From assembly GCA_017625155.1 (NCBI GenBank), contig JAGALP010000009.1:17785-81784 (forward strand): DNA of 64,000 nt, written 5' to 3'. A model generated the notes under the pieces. That model had not been told where the DNA came from and ran no database searches. It saw nothing but the letters and a program-made list of their open reading frames with translations. Positions within the stretch are counted from its first letter, which is position 1; each line of letters opens with the position of its first letter. The DNA comes from Paludibacteraceae bacterium. Lineage in GTDB: Bacteria > Bacteroidota > Bacteroidia > Bacteroidales > Paludibacteraceae. Shown piece after piece: positions 32,543 to 42,598 of this stretch. Position numbers and translations under genes: made by a program.

Positions 32543-34442
32543 TATGGTAAAGACGATAAATATATTGGATAATAATGGCACTATTTTCGACACAGATAGC
32601 CATTATGTAATACCACGCTATCAACGAGCGTATGCATGGGAAGACAAAGAGATAATCCAATTAATTGACGATATTAATGATATTGAGTGTAAAGAAACAG
32701 TTTACTACATAGGTTCATTAGTTGTCGCTCAAGTAAAAGGGAAAGAGAATACCTATGAAGTTGTTGATGGGCAGCAGCGTTTAACTACGTTGTATCTTCT
32801 TCTCCAATATTTGGTTTATCGAGAGGCATTGAATGGAGAACTAAGTAAAACCCTTTCTTTTGATTGTCGTGAAAATTCTAACTATACACTATCTCATATA
32901 GAACAAGTAATCAACAAGACAATTGAAGAGGAAGAACGTCTTGAACAATCAATCGTAAATGGTATAGAGGCTATACGCCAAAAGTTTAGCAGCGATAATA
33001 TTGATGTAGATGATTTTACAAGTCGTTTACAACAAGTTGTGATTTATCGGATTGAGGTTCCTAAAAATACCGATTTGAATCGCTACTTTGAAATTATGAA
33101 TACTCGTGGCGAACAACTTGAACAGCATGATATTCTAAAAGCTCAACTTATGAGTTATATAGACAATCGCAGTGAAAGTGAACAAGAGTTTTTTGCAAGG
33201 GTATGGGATGCTTGTAGTGATATGACAGGATATGTACAAATGCATTTTCACCCATCAGAGCGACAAAATATTTTTGGATGGTCTTGGAATGCATATCCAG
33301 AAGATAAATGGGAAAACTACAGAAATTGTTTCAGCAGTATAAAAGAAACTGAGAAATCTTTAGTATTAAGTAAAATTATTCAACAAGACTTTAAAGTAGA
33401 TGATACCGATGGCGTATTGGAAGACAATTCTCATGTGCGATTTGATAGCATAATTGATTTTCCACACTTTCTACTTCATTCGCTCCGAGTGTTTGTTAAA
33501 TTATATGTTGATTCAAAAAACGAATTGCTAGGAGAATTATTGGATGATAAAAAATTGATTATTGATTTTGACAATGTTATAAAGTACGGCAGCATAGATG
33601 ATGAGCCTATTAAGAAAAATTGTGAATATTTCTCTACTTTGTTTATTGTGCATTTATTGCAAACACGATACCTCTTTGATAAATTTATAATTAAGCGGGA
33701 ATACATTGGGGAAGACCAAGATGGGAAATGGAGTCTCAAGGAATTATATACAACTGGGGGAAAATCTAATAAGAAAGCGTACTATGCAAATACATCATTA
33801 AACTATGACAATGAGTGGGAACGAACATACGCACCGCGAAATAAAGAATGCTTAATGATTCAATCTGCGCTTCGTGTATCATATACATCTCCAAAGGTTA
33901 TGCACTGGATAACAGATCTCCTTTGCTGGTTGTTTTATGATGTAGATATTCCTTTGTTGACGGAAGAGGCTGAAAGAGTAGCAGCAGAAGCTGTCCATAA
34001 TAATTTTTTAGAAGGTAAAAACTATGCACTAGGTGTAGCAACTCCTCATGTAGTTTTCAATTTTTTAGACTATTTGATTTGGAAAAAAAACAAAAGCACT
34101 TATCAAGATTTTGAGTTTGAATTCCGCAATTCTGTTGAGCATTGGTATCCGCAAAACCCATCTGATGGATCTATTGAGCGTTGGGATGATAAGGACCGTT
34201 TCGGAAATCTATGTATCATTTCTCGCAGTGTCAATTCAAAATTCTCTAATCTTTCTCCTGAATCCAAAATGAAGTCTTATCGCAAACATGTTGAAAAAGG
34301 AAGTCTGAAACTTCGAATAATGGGTACATTAATTAATGGAGTTCCAAGAGGGGGTAACGAGGCGTGGATAAACAAACTATGCGACAAGCACGAAAATGAG
34401 ATGTTAAACCTTTTGCGAGAGGCTATTGCAAAATATATTTAG
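32529..34442 (+). CDS. DUF262-DUF1524 protein (GmrSD-like nuclease)
   Basis: A 637-residue protein combining an N-terminal DUF262 domain (IPRYQRAYAWEDKEI, VVDGQQRLTTLYLLL near residue 80, NTRGEQLEQHDILKAQLM) with a C-terminal DUF1524 His-Me-type nuclease domain (VEHWYPQNP with the catalytic His, then FGNLCIISRSVNSKFSN). This is the GmrSD/SspE architecture, in which an NTPase domain gates a DNA nuclease. Starts at 32529 or 32544 are both possible. With the upstream DUF262 protein it probably forms a two-gene anti-phage module, near other defence genes on this segment. Confidence 0.82.
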   Translation: MEIIDMVKTINILDNNGTIFDTDSHYVIPRYQRAYAWEDKEIIQLIDDINDIECKETVYYIGSLVVAQVKGKENTYEVVDGQQRLTTLYLLLQYLVYREALNGELSKTLSFDCRENSNYTLSHIEQVINKTIEEEERLEQSIVNGIEAIRQKFSSDNIDVDDFTSRLQQVVIYRIEVPKNTDLNRYFEIMNTRGEQLEQHDILKAQLMSYIDNRSESEQEFFARVWDACSDMTGYVQMHFHPSERQNIFGWSWNAYPEDKWENYRNCFSSIKETEKSLVLSKIIQQDFKVDDTDGVLEDNSHVRFDSIIDFPHFLLHSLRVFVKLYVDSKNELLGELLDDKKLIIDFDNVIKYGSIDDEPIKKNCEYFSTLFIVHLLQTRYLFDKFIIKREYIGEDQDGKWSLKELYTTGGKSNKKAYYANTSLNYDNEWERTYAPRNKECLMIQSALRVSYTSPKVMHWITDLLCWLFYDVDIPLLTEEAERVAAEAVHNNFLEGKNYALGVATPHVVFNFLDYLIWKKNKSTYQDFEFEFRNSVEHWYPQNPSDGSIERWDDKDRFGNLCIISRSVNSKFSNLSPESKMKSYRKHVEKGSLKLRIMGTLINGVPRGGNEAWINKLCDKHENEMLNLLREAIAKYI

Positions 34443-34711
34443 CATTCGGGATTTCTTCTCTTCAGCGCAAAATACCTTCCGCGCCGAAGATTTTTGCAGC
34501 ATTATTATAGAAACGCGTTTGTAGAAAGCCACCGAAAGCCAAGAGATGTCCCACAGATCTCCTATGGTGGTCGCGAAATTGGCAGAGCTTCTTACAAAAG
34601 TTTACTCTCCCTTTTTGTGTTGTTTCAAGGTGTAGTTATTTCGATATTTTACAAAAAAAACACATACAAAACTTCGATAAATAGCACATTCGCCACAAAA
34701 ATAGTTAAAAA
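34443..34711. other. Gap between the DUF262 pair and leuS promoter
   Basis: Besides the 45-bp repeat copy B, I see only AT-rich sequence. A 105-codon frame crossing this region contains the repeat and the leuS promoter and is unlikely to be a gene. Confidence 0.5.
34534..34578. repeat. 45-bp dispersed repeat, copy B
   Basis: GAAAGCC, two 11-bp units (AAGAGATGTCC, CACAGATCTCC) and TATGGTGGTCGCGAAA. It matches 18284-18328 in length and order. Confidence 0.75.
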
Positions 34712-34743
34712 TTTGTATATATGCAATTTTTGTAGTACCTTTG
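34712..34743 (+). promoter_or_regulatory. Promoter of leuS
   Basis: TTTG (34712-34715), 20 bp, TACCTTTG (34736-34743). The roughly 105-nt leader contains a small hairpin GGTCA/TGACC (34753-34770); no T-box pattern is seen. Confidence 0.68.
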
Positions 34744-34852
34744 CAGCGCAAAGGTCACGCCTAAATGACCACGGTGTAAGCAGATTGTTTGAGGCTGCCA
34801 AGCCGAAATAGGAAATGAATAAATGCTAAATAATTAAATCACAAATAATTTT

Positions 34853-37660
34853 ATGGATTACAATTTCAGTGAAATTGAAAAGAAATGGCAAGCCGAATGG
34901 GCGAAAGCAGGTACTTACCGCGTAAGTAACCAAAGCGACAAAAAACCATTTTATGTGCTCGATATGTTCCCTTATCCATCAGGGGCAGGTTTGCACGTAG
35001 GTCACCCTCTCGGCTATATCGCTAGCGATATCTATAGCCGTTACAAACGCCTCCAAGGTTTCAATGTCCTCCACCCAATGGGCTTCGACTCCTATGGTCT
35101 GCCTGCGGAGCAATATGCTATCCAAACTGGTCAACACCCCGAGAAAACAACTATGGAGAATATCGCTCACTATATCGAGCAACTCCAAAAGATCGGTTTC
35201 AACTACGACTGGGATCGCGAGGTAAAGACTTGCAACCCTGACTTCTACAAGTGGACACAATGGGCATTTATCCAAATGTTCAATTCCTACTTCGACACCT
35301 CTTTGCAGAAGGCTCAACCTATCAGCAAATTGATTGAGAAGTACGAGGCTACCGACCCAACATGGGCTACCCTCTCAGAGAAGGAGCAACAAGAGCGCCT
35401 TATGAACTACCGTATCGCCTATCTGGCTGATACTAAAGTGAACTGGTGCCCACAACTCGGTTGTGTGCTCGCTAACGACGAGGTGAGCGAAGGTCTTTCT
35501 GTTCGTGGTGGTTACCCTGTAGAGCAACGCGTCATGCGCCAATGGAACCTCCGCGTGAGCGCCTATGCACCACGCTTACTCCAGGGGCTTGATACCGTGG
35601 ATTGGACTGACTCGCTCAAAGAGACCCAACGCAACTGGATTGGCCGCAGCGAGGGTGCTGAGATGCGCTTTGCTATCAAGGGGCAAGACGAACCATTCAC
35701 TATCTTCACTACCCGCGCAGATACTGTGTATGGCGTGACCTTCATGGTGTTGGCTCCTGAGAGCGAGTATGTAGCGCGTGTGACTACCGAGGAGCAAAAA
35801 GCTGAGGTAGAGGCGTACCTGCAAATGGTGAAGAACCGTACCGAGCGTGAGCGTATTGCTGACCGCCGTGTGACAGGTGTTTTTACAGGTTCGTATGCTA
35901 TCAATCCGCTCACCAAAGCCGAGATACCTATCTATATAAGTGATTATGTACTTAGCGGTTATGGCACAGGCGCTATCATGGCGGTTCCTGCACACGATAG
36001 CCGTGACTATGCTTTCGCTAAGCACTTTAACTTGCCTATCATCCCACTCATTGAGGGTGCCGATGTGAGCGAGCAGAGCTTTGATGCCAAAGAGGGCGTG
36101 ATGATCAATTCGGGCTTCCTCAATGGCATGCAAGTCAAGGATGCTATCCAAGCGATGAAAGAGCATATCACCAACACAGGCCTCGGTCGTGTGAAAGTCA
36201 ACTACCGCCTCCGCGATGCGGTTTTCAGCCGCCAACGCTACTGGGGCGAACCTTTCCCTGTATATTACAAGGACGGTATGCCATATATGCTCCCAGAAGA
36301 GTGCTTGCCACTTCTCTTGCCTGAGGTGTCTGACTTCAAACCTACCACCACAGGCGAGCCACCTCTCGGCAATGCGGACCTCTGGGCATGGGACGAGAAG
36401 AACAACCAAGTAGTGAGCAAGTCGCTGATTGATAATGTATCAGTCTTCCCATTGGAGCTTTGCACCATGCCTGGTTTCGCAGGTTCATCTGCATACTACC
36501 TCCGCTATATGGACAACCACAACGATGCTGCTTTGGTAGGCAAAGAGGCCAACGACTATTGGCGTCAAGTCAACCTCTATATCGGCGGTACTGAGCACGC
36601 TACGGGTCACCTTATCTATAGCCGTTTCTGGAATAAGTTCCTCTTTGACCTCGGCTATATCTGCGAGGACGAGCCATTCCGCAAACTCATCAACCAAGGT
36701 ATGATCCAAGGTCGCTCCAACTTCGTGTATCGTTATATCGGCGAAGGCGCAACGGGCAACCTCTTCATCAGTTACAACCTCATCGATAACCCTGAGTACA
36801 AAGATAAAGTTCAACCTATCCACGTGAACGTGAATATCGTCAAGAACGATGTCTTGGATATTGATGCCTTCCGCAACTGGATGCCTGAGTTCAAGAATGC
36901 GGAGTTCATCTATTCGGATGGTACTACCGATATCGACAACCCTTATATGGGCACTCCTACCGACAAGCAATATATCTGCGGTTGGGCGGTAGAGAAAATG
37001 TCTAAGTCTATGTTCAATGTGGTGAACCCAGACGACGTGGTGGCTAAGTATGGTGCAGATACTCTGCGCCTTTACGAGATGTTCCTCGGTCCTCTCGAGA
37101 TGTCCAAACCTTGGGACACCAACGGTATTGATGGCGTACACCGCTTCTTGCGCAAGTGGTGGAACATGTTCGAGACCCTCTCCAACGACGAACCAACAGC
37201 AGAGGAGTTGCGCAGTTTGCACAAACTCATCAAGAAGATTACTTGGGATATTGAGAACTTCTCGTTTAACACCTCTATCCCTGCCTTCATGATTGCGCAA
37301 AACGAGTTGCAAGCCCTCAAGTGCAACAAGGTCGCTATCCTCAAGACCTTCGCTATCTTGCTTGCTCCATACGCTCCTCACATAGCAGAGGAGGCATGGC
37401 ATCTCTGTGGCGAAACCACTTCTGTTTGCCACGCCCAATGGCCAGAGTGCAACGAAGCATACTTGGTTGAGGCAACGCAGAAGTACCCTGTTCAGTTCAA
37501 TGGTAAAGTGCGCTTCACCATTGAGGTAGCCAAGGACACTCCACGCGAAGAGGTCGAGAAGATTGTCATGGCTCACGAACTGACCGCCAAACAATTGAAC
37601 GGCGCAGCTCCAAAGAAAGTCATCGTCGTTCCAGGCAAGATTGTCAATATCGTGATGTAA
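34853..37660 (+). CDS. leuS: Leucyl-tRNA synthetase
   Basis: A 935-residue class I synthetase that charges tRNA-Leu. The HIGH-type motif HVGH is at residues 48-51 and the KMSKS loop at 715-719. The CP1 editing domain contains [18 protein letters not shown] and [15 protein letters not shown], with the conserved Asp for hydrolysis of mischarged tRNA. An anticodon-binding region and C-terminal domain complete it. An insertion between about residues 620 and 700 is the family's usual variable zone. It has its own promoter and terminator. Confidence 0.97.
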   Translation: MDYNFSEIEKKWQAEWAKAGTYRVSNQSDKKPFYVLDMFPYPSGAGLHVGHPLGYIASDIYSRYKRLQGFNVLHPMGFDSYGLPAEQYAIQTGQHPEKTTMENIAHYIEQLQKIGFNYDWDREVKTCNPDFYKWTQWAFIQMFNSYFDTSLQKAQPISKLIEKYEATDPTWATLSEKEQQERLMNYRIAYLADTKVNWCPQLGCVLANDEVSEGLSVRGGYPVEQRVMRQWNLRVSAYAPRLLQGLDTVDWTDSLKETQRNWIGRSEGAEMRFAIKGQDEPFTIFTTRADTVYGVTFMVLAPESEYVARVTTEEQKAEVEAYLQMVKNRTERERIADRRVTGVFTGSYAINPLTKAEIPIYISDYVLSGYGTGAIMAVPAHDSRDYAFAKHFNLPIIPLIEGADVSEQSFDAKEGVMINSGFLNGMQVKDAIQAMKEHITNTGLGRVKVNYRLRDAVFSRQRYWGEPFPVYYKDGMPYMLPEECLPLLLPEVSDFKPTTTGEPPLGNADLWAWDEKNNQVVSKSLIDNVSVFPLELCTMPGFAGSSAYYLRYMDNHNDAALVGKEANDYWRQVNLYIGGTEHATGHLIYSRFWNKFLFDLGYICEDEPFRKLINQGMIQGRSNFVYRYIGEGATGNLFISYNLIDNPEYKDKVQPIHVNVNIVKNDVLDIDAFRNWMPEFKNAEFIYSDGTTDIDNPYMGTPTDKQYICGWAVEKMSKSMFNVVNPDDVVAKYGADTLRLYEMFLGPLEMSKPWDTNGIDGVHRFLRKWWNMFETLSNDEPTAEELRSLHKLIKKITWDIENFSFNTSIPAFMIAQNELQALKCNKVAILKTFAILLAPYAPHIAEEAWHLCGETTSVCHAQWPECNEAYLVEATQKYPVQFNGKVRFTIEVAKDTPREEVEKIVMAHELTAKQLNGAAPKKVIVVPGKIVNIVM

Positions 37661-37681
37661 GGTTACACCCTATTATATAAT

Positions 37682-37718
37682 AAAAGAGTGTGCCTATATG
37701 ACACGCTCTTTTATTTTT
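37682..37718 (+). terminator. Terminator of leuS
   Basis: AAAAGAGTGTG pairs with CACGCTCTTTT (37682-37692, 37702-37712, one G-T pair), followed by ATTTTTAC. Confidence 0.78.
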
Positions 37719-37795
37719 ACTTTCAATAGTTGAATGGTAGCGGGAAGGTAGCAGAATCACTAACTAATCACTAACTAATCCATAATCAAAAATAG

Positions 37796-38347
37796 ATGAA
37801 AGCAGTTTACATCCACGGTTTTGCGGGTTCAATACACTCTGATACAATTACGAACTTCAGGAAATACTATCCAGAATTGGAGTGGTGTCCGTTGGAAGTG
37901 AATCACCATGTGGAAGAATCGGTGAAGAAAATAAATGACTTTATCAAATCGAATACAGATGTCAAGTATTTGATAGGCAGTTCGCTTGGCGGCTTCTACG
38001 TCCTTTGCGCCGATTTCGCAGGACGTAAGATTGTCATCAATCCAGTCCTCAATCCTATGTCCTCATTGAAAAAAGCAGTCGGTGTAAACAAATACCGAGG
38101 TCGCCGCGAGAATGGCGAAACGGAGTTCAAACTCACGATGCAGGACCTATTCCGCTTCAAGACCTTCAAGCCCAAAGACACGCCCGAAACGATTTGCCAT
38201 TACACTCCGCACGACCCTAATCTTGGCGAGGATATCAAGCGCGAATACCAAAAGTTCTTCGCCCATGCCGAGATGACGCCGCACCTGCGTTCTCATTTCA
38301 CTGATGAGCACTATATCAAGCATAAGCTCCGAGATGCGATGAACTGA
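37796..38347 (+). CDS. YqiA/UPF0227-like alpha/beta hydrolase
   Basis: A 183-residue alpha/beta-fold hydrolase of the YqiA/YcfP type. It starts with YIHGFAGSIHSDTI, and the nucleophile elbow GSSLGG contains the candidate catalytic serine near residue 63. The final His is likely in the HFTDEHYI stretch. Such proteins are small cytoplasmic esterases of uncertain substrate. It sits alone and shares a bidirectional terminator with the tRNA gene. Confidence 0.75.
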   Translation: MKAVYIHGFAGSIHSDTITNFRKYYPELEWCPLEVNHHVEESVKKINDFIKSNTDVKYLIGSSLGGFYVLCADFAGRKIVINPVLNPMSSLKKAVGVNKYRGRRENGETEFKLTMQDLFRFKTFKPKDTPETICHYTPHDPNLGEDIKREYQKFFAHAEMTPHLRSHFTDEHYIKHKLRDAMN

Positions 38348-38356
38348 TGAAACAAA

Positions 38357-38385
38357 AAAAACGCTAAAGATTCTTTAGCGTTTTT
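38357..38385. terminator. Bidirectional terminator
   Basis: ACGCTAAAG-att-CTTTAGCGT is flanked by A on the left and T on the right, giving a 13-bp stem when those are included. It can stop the hydrolase transcript on the plus strand and the tRNA transcript on the minus strand. Confidence 0.8.
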
Positions 38386-38394
38386 ACTTTCTTG

Positions 38395-38468
38395 TGATCC
38401 GTGCAGGATTCAAACCTGCAACCCCCACATCCGTAGTGTGGTACTCTATTCAGTTGAGCTAACGGACC
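38395..38468 (-). tRNA. tRNA-Arg (anticodon ACG)
   Basis: A 74-nt cloverleaf on the minus strand: acceptor GGTCCGT/ACGGATC, D arm GCTC/GAGT, anticodon stem CCACA/TGTGG with loop CTACGGA (anticodon ACG, decoding CGN codons after A34-to-inosine editing), T arm GCAGG/CCTGC with loop TTTGAAT, discriminator A. CCA is not encoded. Confidence 0.96.
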
Positions 38469-38488
38469 ATACTTCTCAAAAGCGGGTG

Positions 38489-38520
38489 CAAAGGTACTGC
38501 TTTTTTTTGATATGACCAAA
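38489..38520 (-). promoter_or_regulatory. Promoter of the tRNA-Arg gene
   Basis: On the minus strand TTTG (38517-38520), 20 bp, TACCTTTG (38489-38496), about 20 bp before the tRNA 5' end. Confidence 0.68.
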
Positions 38521-38545
38521 TTTTTTAATAAAAAAGTACATTTTT

Positions 38546-38576
38546 TTTGTAGTGTTGCAAAAAAATTGTACCTTTG
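38546..38576 (+). promoter_or_regulatory. Promoter of the M6 protease operon
   Basis: TTTG (38546-38549), 19 bp, TACCTTTG (38569-38576), 24 bp before the ATG. Confidence 0.65.
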
Positions 38577-38600
38577 CAGGACAAAATAACATGATTTTAT

Positions 38601-40127
38601 ATGAAACAGACCTTTTATAGTGCTGTCATAGCAAGTTTGCTGTGGATAGTAGGTGGGAATGCCTATGCAGTAGCTCCCCTACCTGGATTGGATTTAGAAG
38701 AGCCTTATCGCGCACGCGCGCTCTTTACAATAGTGTCGCATGATGCTCATACCAACATACAGAAAGTGGCTCTTCGCCAAACACCCAAAATCAATCTTGC
38801 GCCTCGCGGATTATTGATTTTGGTAGATTTTTCGGATGTTACGTTCGATGAAACCAATACCATTCAAGCTTTTGACTCGCTTGCAAACGGAGAGAATTAT
38901 ACCTACAATGGAGCAAGCGGCTCATGTCAAGCATATTTCAAAGATCAATCGAATGGACAATACGTGCCACATTTTGATGTGGTTGGACCTGTAGTTCTGC
39001 CACAATCAATGGCTTACTATGGAGCCAACAAGAGCGATGGTAATGACCAGTATGTGGTTGATTTTGTGATTGATGCATGCCAAGGGGCTGATAAATTGGG
39101 TGTTGACTTCGCTGAATATGACAATGATAATGATGGTATGGTGGACTTTGTGTATATCATCTATGCAGGCTATGCAGAGTCAGAAGGAGGCGGAGCCTCC
39201 ACCATTTGGCCACATAACTGGGATTTGATTTCTGCGTTGTATTTTGGTTACACCAATCAAAAAGAGTATTTTGCCACATCTGCGACAAACTATAAGTTGC
39301 CCGAAATAGATGGAAAACTGCTGAATAATTACGCTTGCTCAAATGAAATAAAAAAGAGCTCGAATGCTCGTACAGGAATAGGTACAATCTGCCATGAGTT
39401 TAGCCATGTATTAGGATTACCAGATTACTATTTAACAACTGGCAATCCAACTGTTGATCAACGATATACACCAGGAGCATGGTCATTGATGGGATATGGC
39501 AACTACCTCAACAATGGCAATACACCACCTAATTATTCGGTGTATGACAAGTATTATTTAGGATGGCTGAAACCTGAAGCTTTAGCTACATCCAAAAGCT
39601 TGGAAATACCAGCAGATGGAGAAACGACCTATATGATTAGTCGCGATGAGCAGCATGTGGCAGCAGGACCTTATCGCACAGATACCGTTTATTACATCGA
39701 GAATCGTCAGCAAGAGGGCTGGGATGCCTTTTTACCAGGACACGGCTTGCTGATTTGGCGAGTGATATTTGACGAAGAAGACTGGTTTGACAATTGTCCG
39801 AATGATTATGTGGCACGCTACCTGCTAGTTTCTGCTAAAAAAGTGTCATCGCCATACACTGAAGGAAAAGCTAAACCAGAAGTTCCATTCCCTGGGTCTG
39901 GAAATATTACCTCATATACGACTTTTTCGCACAATAAACTAGAACACATACAGGAGGTTGATGGAGTGATCAAATGTGACTTCGTGACAACTACCAAGCC
40001 AACTGCGATAGACAATATCATCGTGCTGCAAACGGGAAAATGGTACAATATATTGGGACAACCTATTGACCCGGAAAATTACGTAGGAATAGGTATTAAC
40101 AATGGCAAAAAATACCTGCTCCGATGA
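38601..40127 (+). CDS. Secreted M6-family zinc metalloprotease
   Basis: A 508-residue exported metalloprotease with an N-terminal signal peptide (cleavage near AYAVA). The zinc site HEFSHVLGLPDYY lies at residues 265-277, with His265, Glu266 and His269 and a downstream SLMGYGNYL turn. A calcium-type loop DNDNDGMVDFVYI is also present. The C terminus (KWYNILGQPID, then GIGINNGKKYLLR) matches the short T9SS-like tails of Bacteroidales proteases. It probably degrades host or dietary protein at the surface. The GntP gene overlaps its stop by 4 bp, an unexpected coupling. Confidence 0.85.
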   Translation: MKQTFYSAVIASLLWIVGGNAYAVAPLPGLDLEEPYRARALFTIVSHDAHTNIQKVALRQTPKINLAPRGLLILVDFSDVTFDETNTIQAFDSLANGENYTYNGASGSCQAYFKDQSNGQYVPHFDVVGPVVLPQSMAYYGANKSDGNDQYVVDFVIDACQGADKLGVDFAEYDNDNDGMVDFVYIIYAGYAESEGGGASTIWPHNWDLISALYFGYTNQKEYFATSATNYKLPEIDGKLLNNYACSNEIKKSSNARTGIGTICHEFSHVLGLPDYYLTTGNPTVDQRYTPGAWSLMGYGNYLNNGNTPPNYSVYDKYYLGWLKPEALATSKSLEIPADGETTYMISRDEQHVAAGPYRTDTVYYIENRQQEGWDAFLPGHGLLIWRVIFDEEDWFDNCPNDYVARYLLVSAKKVSSPYTEGKAKPEVPFPGSGNITSYTTFSHNKLEHIQEVDGVIKCDFVTTTKPTAIDNIIVLQTGKWYNILGQPIDPENYVGIGINNGKKYLLR

Positions 40128-41377
40128 ATAGCGCATTAGCTGCCCTAATTGGGCTTGGAATATCGATCGTATTGATTATTCGCAAAGTGTCACCCGTATT
40201 CAGTCTGATGCTGGGTGCCATTGTCGGTGGTCTATTAGCTGGTTGGGGATTGGAAACGACCGTTACCCATATGATTGGCGGAGTCAAGGATATCACCCCC
40301 GCCATCGTGCGCATTTTAGCGGCAGGTGTACTGACAGGTATGCTTGTCAAGACAGGTGCTGCCACCACTATCGCTAAGAGTATCATCAAGGCATTGGGCG
40401 AGAAATATATCTATTTGGCATTAGCCATCTCGGCAATGATACTGACGGGTATGGGTGTATTCATTGATGTAGCAGTCATTACGATTGCCCCTATCGCTAT
40501 TATCATGGGTTGCCGCCTGCGTTTGTCGAAATTCAAACTATTATTGGCTATGATTGGTGGCGGCAAATGCGGCAACATCCTATCGCCTAATCCCAATACG
40601 ATTATCGCAGCGGAGAACTTCGATGCTCCCCTCTCATCCGTGATGGCAGCAGGGATTGTGCCTGCACTAATCGGATTGATTATCACAGTGTTTGTTATTG
40701 TTCCGTTGATACCTAAAGGCGATTTGATGGTTGGCGAAGAAGCCACAGAGCGCGACAACGAAGATACATTGCCTGCTCTATGGCGCAGTCTTATAGGCCC
40801 TATCGTTACTATTATCTTGCTGGCTCTACGTCCTATCGCAGGCATAGTGATTGACCCAATGATTGCCTTACCCGTGGGTGGCGTGGTAGGCATACTTGCC
40901 ACAGGCAAATGGCGCGATACAGCAACATGTTTGACCTATGGATTAGAGAAGATGTCGGGTATTGCAATCCTGCTGGTTGGCACAGGTACATTGGCTGGTA
41001 TCATCAAGGCATCTGCTATCAAAGATGGGTTGGTCGGCATGCTGGCAGGTTGGAGCAATGGCGGTACGTTTATGGCACCTATCGCAGGTGCGCTGATGTC
41101 CGCAGCTACCGCTTCTACGACCGCTGGCGCTACTATTGCTTCGGCTTCGTTTGGCGAAGCTATTTTGGCAGCAGGGGTAACCGCCGTATGGGGTGCAGCC
41201 ATGACCAATGCGGGTGCTACCACCTTAGACCACCTACCTCATGGCTCATTCTTCCATGCCACAGGTGGTTCGATGGGATTTTCAGTCAATGAACGTCTAC
41301 GACTGATTCCATATGAAACACTGGTCGGATTGATATTGACGTTGGGTAGTATCGGTATGTATTTTATTGTAGGATAG
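40124..41377 (+). CDS. GntP family permease
   Basis: A 417-residue integral membrane permease of the gluconate/glycerate (GntP) family with about 12 helices. Recognisable parts are SPVFSLMLGAIVGGLLAGW, a long glycine-rich helical core (AAGVLTGMLVKTGAATTIA), KCGNILSPNPNTIIAAENF and the C-terminal LDHLPHGSFFHATGGSMG. It moves small sugar acids with protons across the inner membrane. The glycerate kinase gene 12 bp downstream suggests D-glycerate as the substrate. Confidence 0.87.
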   Translation: MNSALAALIGLGISIVLIIRKVSPVFSLMLGAIVGGLLAGWGLETTVTHMIGGVKDITPAIVRILAAGVLTGMLVKTGAATTIAKSIIKALGEKYIYLALAISAMILTGMGVFIDVAVITIAPIAIIMGCRLRLSKFKLLLAMIGGGKCGNILSPNPNTIIAAENFDAPLSSVMAAGIVPALIGLIITVFVIVPLIPKGDLMVGEEATERDNEDTLPALWRSLIGPIVTIILLALRPIAGIVIDPMIALPVGGVVGILATGKWRDTATCLTYGLEKMSGIAILLVGTGTLAGIIKASAIKDGLVGMLAGWSNGGTFMAPIAGALMSAATASTTAGATIASASFGEAILAAGVTAVWGAAMTNAGATTLDHLPHGSFFHATGGSMGFSVNERLRLIPYETLVGLILTLGSIGMYFIVG

Positions 41378-41389
41378 AGGCGAGAAGTT

Positions 41390-42517
41390 ATGAAAATAGT
41401 TATAGCATCCGATTCATTTAAGGGATCATTGAGTTCGATAGAAGTAGCGCAGGCGGCGACACGCGGTATCAAAGCCGTATATCCCGATTGCGATGTGGTG
41501 GCTGTAAATGTGGCAGATGGTGGCGAAGGTACCGTAGAAGCCATAGTAGATGCCTTGGGCGGCGAGATCATATGTACCTCCGTTAGTGATCCATTGGGGC
41601 GTCCTATCCAAGCAAACTATGGTATAGCTGCCGGCAAAGCAATCATCGAGATGGCTGCCGCCAGTGGCTTACCCCTACTCCAACCTGAAGAACGCAACCC
41701 GTGGCTCACATCTACCCATGGTACGGGTGAAATGATCATGGATGCTATTCGCAGAGGTTGTCGCCAATTTCTTGTGGGCATAGGCGGTAGTGCTACCAAC
41801 GATGCAGGCACAGGAATGTTGCAAGCCATGGGCTTTCGTTTCTACGATGCCAATGATAAAGAGATTACCCATTGCTGCGGCGGCACTATGCAAGATATTA
41901 CGCGTATTGACGACAGTGATGTACCCGATAGTGTGCGCTCATCCACTTTCACCATTGCATGCGATGTGAATACACCCTTCTGCGGTCCAGAAGGCGCAGC
42001 ACCCGTGTTCGCTCCGCAAAAAGGAGCCGATGCAGAAATGGTGGCAAAATTAGATGCAGGCATGGCATCCTTTGCCAATGTCATCGAAGACAAATATCGC
42101 ATCAACATCGTACCCATTGCAGGTGCTGGTGCAGCAGGCGGTATGGGCGGCGCGTTCCGCGCTTTCCTACATGCCACCCTCAAACGCGGCATTGACATGG
42201 TGCTCGATGCTATTGATTTTAACACAATCATCCAAAACGCCGACCTTGTTATCACGGGCGAAGGAAAGATTGATTTTCAGACAGCCAAAGGCAAGACTGC
42301 CGCAGGCGTTTTGAATCGCGCCAAGCAACAAGGCATACCTGTAGTGGCTATTGGTGGTAGTGTAGAAATGTGCGATAGTGTTCAACAAATGGGCTTCGCG
42401 GGCGTCTACCCGATACTGGGAGAAAAAGTACCATTGGAAGTTGCTATGCAACCTAATTTTGCAGCGACGAATGTAGAAAATACAATCCGACGTATCTTAC
42501 CTTCGCATATCAATTAA
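41390..42517 (+). CDS. Glycerate kinase
   Basis: A 375-residue glycerate kinase (GarK/GlxK type) that phosphorylates D-glycerate with ATP; enzymes of this class usually form 2-phosphoglycerate. Conserved parts are IVIASDSFKGSLSSIE at the N terminus, VADGGEGTVEAI, GIGGSATNDAGTGML and ITGEGKIDFQTAKGK near the C terminus. Together with the adjacent GntP permease it forms an uptake and catabolic pair. A strong terminator follows. Confidence 0.93.
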   Translation: MKIVIASDSFKGSLSSIEVAQAATRGIKAVYPDCDVVAVNVADGGEGTVEAIVDALGGEIICTSVSDPLGRPIQANYGIAAGKAIIEMAAASGLPLLQPEERNPWLTSTHGTGEMIMDAIRRGCRQFLVGIGGSATNDAGTGMLQAMGFRFYDANDKEITHCCGGTMQDITRIDDSDVPDSVRSSTFTIACDVNTPFCGPEGAAPVFAPQKGADAEMVAKLDAGMASFANVIEDKYRINIVPIAGAGAAGGMGGAFRAFLHATLKRGIDMVLDAIDFNTIIQNADLVITGEGKIDFQTAKGKTAAGVLNRAKQQGIPVVAIGGSVEMCDSVQQMGFAGVYPILGEKVPLEVAMQPNFAATNVENTIRRILPSHIN

Positions 42518-42536
42518 ACTACTTCGCTATATGTAA

Positions 42537-42576
42537 AAACAAAGGATGTATCAATTATTTGACACATCCTTTGTTT
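42537..42576. terminator. Bidirectional terminator between glycerate kinase and efflux operon
   Basis: AAACAAAGGATGT (42537-42549) pairs with ACATCCTTTGTTT (42564-42576). It lies between convergent genes. Confidence 0.78.
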
Positions 42577-42598
42577 AATAGGAAGAATATATCTGCCG

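Noticed and set aside
34494-34811. 105-codon plus-strand frame before leuS
   Set aside because: It crosses the 45-bp repeat and the leuS promoter and has no recognisable protein pattern.
34744-34852. T-box riboswitch in the leuS leader
   Set aside because: No T-box bulge, specifier loop or terminator/antiterminator pair can be seen, and T-boxes are not expected in Bacteroidota.
36485-37594. 369-codon minus-strand frame inside leuS, and a similar one at 35576-36409
   Set aside because: These are antisense shadows of a strongly coding gene with biased codon use.
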